From contig NC_059474.1 in assembly GCF_018139145.2 (NCBI RefSeq), forward strand, positions 43,418,344 to 43,482,343: a DNA stretch of 64,000 nucleotides, in the 5' to 3' direction. The notes under the pieces are model-generated. The model searched no databases. It saw nothing but the letters and a program-made list of their open reading frames with translations, and was not told where the DNA came from. Source of the DNA: Gymnogyps californianus (Eukaryota; Chordata; Aves; Accipitriformes; Cathartidae). Shown here one piece after another: positions 62,501-64,000 of this stretch. A program made the translations under genes and the position numbers. Position 1 is the first letter of the stretch, and each line of letters opens with the position of its first letter.

Positions 62501-64000
62501 TATGGCAGGTGTCAATCAGCAGTACCTAGTGTATAGTCAGGCAGCAGGAAGATACCAGTGTTGCTGACATTGTGTAAGGTGCTGGCACTACAACATGAGA
62601 ATCAAAGAGAGAGACCTGAATACATGAGATTGGTCAGTATGGAATAATTCGCTACTGAGATATCAAGGTATTGGAACGACTTTTTCTCCAGACTGTAACT
62701 TTTGTCATGCAACTCTTAAAAACAGTGTAGCATCTGACCCTGGTGCTGGGTCAGCCACTGTGGGAGAATATTTTCATAGTTTAGCCTCACCATGGCTGGT
62801 TACAGTGGTGGATCTCTGACATACGGGTTCACCTGACTGGTGAGATGTTCTTTGAATATTTGTCAGCCTTTTGCTTGAATTGTACTGTATTTGTTTCCCC
62901 CTTAACCTTGAATTTTCTTGATTTTGTGATCACAGAGCATGAATTTTTATAAGGCATTTGGCAATGAAATATGGCTATAGTTATCAGACATGGTGGTTTT
63001 ATCCTTCTAATCATGACAATTTACAGTGCATTCTTTGGACATAGTATCATGAAAGAATGAACTTAGCTGACTTTCGTAGTAGTAAGTGAGAACTGGAAAA
63101 TCCAGTAGGAATTTAGACACATATTTAGACATTGAAGTAGCTTGAAAAATCTGCCTCTAAATAGTTTTCCCTCCCCTCTCTTCTTCAACTCCTGTCCTAA
63201 ATCCTTACTGTCCATGTCATTATTTGCAGAAAATCCATCACATTTCTTGTTCATGTTTAATTCTTCTACTGTGCAATCTTGTTAGCTTACTAATTTGCTA
63301 AATGAGGTACTTACAGTTGCTGTCTTCATCTTCCTTCATTTTTCTGTATCACCATAATTCCTCCTCTCTACTTCACCCAGAATTACTTGCTGTTTTGCAT
63401 ACAAGCCATGATAAAATGAAGCTGTTAGCATTATCAGTAAATTTACATTAACAGATCTACCTACATGTAGGTATTAAAAGGGAATGAGTCTGCATCTTTC
63501 AGTACCCAAAGAATATTTTAAAATTGAGAAATGTATGTTAATTACAGAAATAATAATTTTAATTATATATTGTATACAGGGATACCAAAAAGTTGAGCCC
63601 CAGTAAAACGGAAAACATGGTACTTCTTTTGACTACAAAACAACAGTTAGAAAAAAGACTTAAAAGGCTAACTGCTATCCCTTCTGCGTGTACTTACGCT
63701 GATCCTAAAGCAGTGGATGAAGATGTAAGTAATTCACTGATAATTATAATATGGTTTTGGTTGTATGTCTAAACATACATTTATGTTAGACATTTATGTA
63801 TGTCTAAAATGCATGAATTTCTGCATAAATACATAAAATGCATATAATGTGTGATGCAGTTGTACTTCATAACAGTACACATTGACTTCATGAAACATTC
63901 TGAATATTTCCATTTAAATTTGATTCCAGGTATCAATCTTAGATAACTTTATTTTTAAGATGTATGGACAACTTCCATTCTGCCAAATAAAAAGATGTTG
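35194..64000 (+). CDS. DDX60: DDX60, interferon-inducible DExD/H-box helicase (5' portion, spliced, continues past window)
   Basis: Joining 26 complete coding exons and the start of the next gives about 1371 codons with every splice phase consistent and no stop. DDX60 is a cytoplasmic Ski2-like RNA helicase, induced by interferon, reported to promote RIG-I-like receptor signalling and to restrict some viral RNAs. Residues 1-121 are acidic and low-complexity and absent from the human N-terminus as I recall it. The conserved family starts near [13 protein letters not shown] (about 153-165). A Lys/Glu-rich segment spans about 690-715. Helicase core: IPDTWQRELL (about 875-884), Walker A APTSSGKT (897-904), APTK/ALVNQ (Ia, 927-935), DEVH (1001-1004, split by an intron), SAT (1030-1032), then the [10 protein letters not shown] segment (about 1140). 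Motifs V and VI lie beyond the window. The neighbouring upstream locus is its broken paralogue. The start ATG at 35194 is used because the acceptor at 35178-35179 removes the in-frame ATG at 35173. Confidence 0.95.
35692..35761 (+). CDS. DDX60: DDX60 exon 3
   Basis: Residues 122-145, [20 protein letters not shown] then SRA. Acceptor attttag, donor ctca|gtaagt. Phase links to exons 2 and 4. The 1.7-kb intron that follows has no recognised repeat. Confidence 0.9.
37450..37627 (+). CDS. DDX60: DDX60 exon 4
   Basis: Residues 145-204. [20 protein letters not shown] is the strongly conserved N-terminal signature of the family. Acceptor tctttcag, donor ttcaag|gtactg. Confidence 0.95.
37770..38111 (+). 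CDS. DDX60: DDX60 exon 5
   Basis: Residues 205-318, the longest fully conserved coding exon here (114 codons, phase 0). It contains [36 protein letters not shown] and [20 protein letters not shown]. Acceptor ttcccacag, donor caaaag|gtaagt. Confidence 0.96.
38605..38712 (+). CDS. DDX60: DDX60 exon 6
   Basis: Residues 319-354 ([20 protein letters not shown] onward), phase 0. Donor aaagag|gtaatt. The following 1.5-kb intron contains a GC-rich block near 39.64-40.03 kb of unknown nature. Confidence 0.93.
39640..40030. other. GC-rich block in DDX60 intron 6
   Basis: An abrupt GC-rich segment with CTGGGG and CAGGGC-type words, not CpG-dense and without exon signals. ORFs over it look like by-products of composition. 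It may be a decayed repeat. Confidence 0.4.
40210..40371 (+). CDS. DDX60: DDX60 exon 7
   Basis: Residues 355-408; [20 protein letters not shown] is a conserved family segment. Acceptor actacag, donor aaga|gtaaga. Confidence 0.95.
41298..41456 (+). CDS. DDX60: DDX60 exon 8
   Basis: Residues 409-461; [20 protein letters not shown] then [11 protein letters not shown]. Acceptor ctcaacag, donor aaatg|gtaggt. Confidence 0.95.
41640..41758 (+). mobile_element. Ancient CR1-like LINE 3'-end remnant
   Basis: The block ggtactgggctagatggacc followed by ttttggtct and cagtatgg is the conserved 3' region of old amniote CR1 elements. It lies in DDX60 intron 8. Confidence 0.6.
41962..42103 (+). CDS. DDX60: DDX60 exon 9
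   Basis: Residues 462-508; [20 protein letters not shown] then [17 protein letters not shown]. Acceptor ttttaacag, donor tgaag|gtattt. Confidence 0.95.
43190..43258 (+). repeat. Pyrimidine tract before DDX60 exon 10
   Basis: T- and C-rich run with TTTC repeats directly before the exon 10 acceptor, doubling as an unusually long polypyrimidine tract. Confidence 0.8.
43267..43428 (+). CDS. DDX60: DDX60 exon 10
   Basis: Residues 509-562; [20 protein letters not shown] then [20 protein letters not shown]. Acceptor cctgtgcag, donor tagag|gtactg. The 1.4-kb intron after it has no recognised element. Confidence 0.95.
44838..44940 (+). CDS. DDX60: DDX60 exon 11
   Basis: Residues 563-596; contains [18 protein letters not shown]. 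Acceptor actgtaaag, donor agaaag|gtacat. Confidence 0.93.
45673..45788 (+). CDS. DDX60: DDX60 exon 12
   Basis: Residues 597-635; [20 protein letters not shown] then [18 protein letters not shown]. Acceptor gtatttcag, donor tgatg|gtaaga. The next intron holds a solo LTR. Confidence 0.96.
46251..46841 (-). mobile_element. Solo ERV LTR (family A) in DDX60 intron 12
   Basis: It starts TGTTGTGGTTTAACCCCAGC and ends AAACCAGCACA, with tgagataaagacagtttaat as the reversed poly(A) region. Same family and sense as the 15793 copy. Flanks (GAAGC, GAAAT) give at best a decayed TSD. Confidence 0.88.
46842..48011. other. Rest of DDX60 intron 12
   Basis: Unique-looking intronic sequence, nothing further recognised. 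Confidence 0.5.
48012..48175 (+). CDS. DDX60: DDX60 exon 13
   Basis: Residues 636-690; [20 protein letters not shown] then [16 protein letters not shown]. Acceptor tttgcag, donor agcat|gtaagt. Confidence 0.95.
49221..49473 (+). CDS. DDX60: DDX60 exon 14
   Basis: Residues 691-774; a Lys/Glu-rich helix-forming start ([20 protein letters not shown]), then [20 protein letters not shown] and [19 protein letters not shown]. The paralogue relic of this exon is at 12170-12416. Confidence 0.95.
50341..50504 (+). CDS. DDX60: DDX60 exon 15
   Basis: Residues 775-829; [20 protein letters not shown] then [20 protein letters not shown]. It follows a T17 run and tttaaaag acceptor; donor gccag|gtaact. Confidence 0.95.
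51845..52010 (+). mobile_element. CR1 LINE 3'-end fragment
   Basis: gagatctccatccttggaga, then gacctgatctagtggcacat, aatgagttggattaattgac and a TTATGTGATTTTCTGAT end are the CR1 3' terminus in + sense. In DDX60 intron 15. Confidence 0.88.
52329..52352 (+). repeat. (ACC)n microsatellite
   Basis: Run of aacaccaccaccaccaccac in DDX60 intron 15. Confidence 0.85.
52581..52733 (+). CDS. DDX60: DDX60 exon 16
   Basis: Residues 830-880; [20 protein letters not shown] then [14 protein letters not shown], the segment entering the helicase core. Acceptor cttatag, donor ggcag|gtaatg. Confidence 0.96.
53545..53694 (+). CDS. DDX60: DDX60 exon 17 (Walker A)
   Basis: Residues 881-930; [16 protein letters not shown], then motif I APTSSGKT (897-904; Lys903 would contact ATP phosphates), [12 protein letters not shown] and VVVYVAPTK. 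Phase 0 on both sides. Confidence 0.97.
54752..54871 (+). CDS. DDX60: DDX60 exon 18 (motif Ia region)
   Basis: Residues 931-970; [20 protein letters not shown] then [13 protein letters not shown]. Acceptor tatttaag, donor tctcag|gtatat. The following intron holds a CR1. Confidence 0.97.
55137..56165 (-). mobile_element. CR1 LINE fragment with RT sequence, rearranged
   Basis: On the minus strand it encodes [20 protein letters not shown] and FADDTKLGG with following CR1 blocks. The leftmost 90 bp (about 55137-55230; aagtccagatagaatacatc and tcactccatcatagaaggcc) repeat a more 5' portion of CR1 that also occurs at about 55.88-55.95 kb, so the copy is rearranged or two insertions abut. In DDX60 intron 18. 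Confidence 0.93.
56287..56382 (+). CDS. DDX60: DDX60 exon 19 (first half of motif II)
   Basis: Residues 971-1002; [16 protein letters not shown] and RIQYVIFDE. Asp1001-Glu1002 of the DExH box close this exon. Acceptor cttcttag, donor gatgag|gtaggc. Confidence 0.97.
57094..57209 (+). CDS. DDX60: DDX60 exon 20 (motif II end, motif III)
   Basis: Residues 1003-1040; [19 protein letters not shown], then [20 protein letters not shown] (1030-1032) is motif III. Donor ctga|gtgcgt, less usual but confirmed by the restored TGG codon with exon 21. Confidence 0.96.
57734..57879 (+). CDS. DDX60: DDX60 exon 21
   Basis: Residues 1041-1089; [20 protein letters not shown] then a Lys-rich variable linker ending SYRVRL. 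Donor ctag|gtgtgt. Confidence 0.94.
58073..58182 (+). CDS. DDX60: DDX60 exon 22
   Basis: Residues 1090-1126; [20 protein letters not shown] then [10 protein letters not shown]. Acceptor ttcacag, donor atcat|gtaagc. Confidence 0.96.
58290..58394 (+). CDS. DDX60: DDX60 exon 23
   Basis: Residues 1127-1161; [20 protein letters not shown] then [15 protein letters not shown]. Acceptor tttgcag, donor cacag|gtgtgt. Confidence 0.97.
58481..58609 (+). CDS. DDX60: DDX60 exon 24
   Basis: Residues 1162-1204; [20 protein letters not shown] then [16 protein letters not shown]. Acceptor tttccag, donor agaag|gtaaca. Confidence 0.96.
59422..59549 (+). CDS. DDX60: DDX60 exon 25
   Basis: Residues 1205-1246; [20 protein letters not shown] then [11 protein letters not shown]. 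Acceptor ttggtcag, donor tttat|gtaagt. A 2.6-kb intron follows with a 24-base A run at 60976-60999 and no recognised mobile element. Confidence 0.95.
60976..60999 (+). repeat. Poly-A run
   Basis: Twenty-four A bases in DDX60 intron 25, with no recognisable retrocopy upstream. Confidence 0.9.
62171..62329 (+). CDS. DDX60: DDX60 exon 26
   Basis: Residues 1247-1299; [20 protein letters not shown] then a Lys/Glu-rich stretch to [10 protein letters not shown]. Acceptor actttaag, donor cctca|gtaagt. Confidence 0.94.
63580..63724 (+). CDS. DDX60: DDX60 exon 27
   Basis: Residues 1300-1348; [20 protein letters not shown] then [14 protein letters not shown], matching the family CTYADQKAVD block. Acceptor tatacag, donor gaagat|gtaagt. 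Confidence 0.95.
63930..64000 (+). CDS. DDX60: DDX60 exon 28, cut by window end
   Basis: After acceptor gattccag the phase-0 frame is open to the window end: [20 protein letters not shown] then KRC. The exon should run on into the GIGYHH segment. Sequence similarity of this short start to the human protein is weak, so the call rests mainly on the acceptor and frame. Confidence 0.65.

Noticed and set aside
1..64000. CRISPR arrays, operons, tRNA or rRNA genes
   Set aside because: None seen. The direct repeats found are LTR, CR1 or microsatellite sequence in a vertebrate genome.

Overview
This is vertebrate nuclear DNA, almost certainly from a bird. It has spliced genes with GT-AG introns, CpG-island promoters, several CR1 LINE fragments (most reverse-oriented, some ending in the typical AGAATCATAGAAT tail) and solo LTRs of the short-TSD endogenous retrovirus families common in avian genomes. 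No bacterial or plasmid features are present.

The right half (about 33.3-64 kb, + strand) is an intact 5' portion of DDX60, the interferon-inducible Ski2-like DExD/H-box helicase. I can assemble one non-coding first exon in a CpG island with ISRE-like motifs, then 26 complete coding exons plus the start of a 27th. All splice phases agree and there is no stop or frameshift over about 1371 codons. The window ends between helicase motif III and motif V, so the C-terminal third lies to the right.

The left-centre (about 10.3-30 kb, same strand) holds a broken second DDX60-family gene that no simple ORF scan shows. Twelve relic exons lie in the right order and orientation, many with working splice sites. 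They carry stops, 1-bp deletions, a 23-bp insertion in the Walker A exon, and a solo LTR inserted inside the exon that encodes the GIGYHH segment. At least three blocks of exons are missing. It is a tandem paralogue that has become a pseudogene, lying head-to-tail about 3.4 kb upstream of the live DDX60 promoter. Its surviving exons are only about half identical to DDX60 at the protein level, so the duplication is old.

The far left (1-10 kb) is mostly gene-poor. It holds one plausible unidentified coding exon on the minus strand (610-816) and a CpG island (about 4.93-5.58 kb), which could be the old promoter of the paralogue or that of a divergent gene.

Mobile and simple-sequence content: five LTRs or LTR fragments of two families (about 12.9-13.3, 15.8-16.4, 19.1-20.2, 21.5-22.1, 31.6-32.2 kb) plus one in a DDX60 intron (46.25-46.84 kb); CR1 pieces at 1.28, 17.3, 22.9-24.2, about 41.65, 51.85 and 55.1-56.2 kb; a 190-bp pure pyrimidine tract (32.17-32.36 kb); and a degenerate TTAGGG-like G-rich block just inside DDX60 intron 1.
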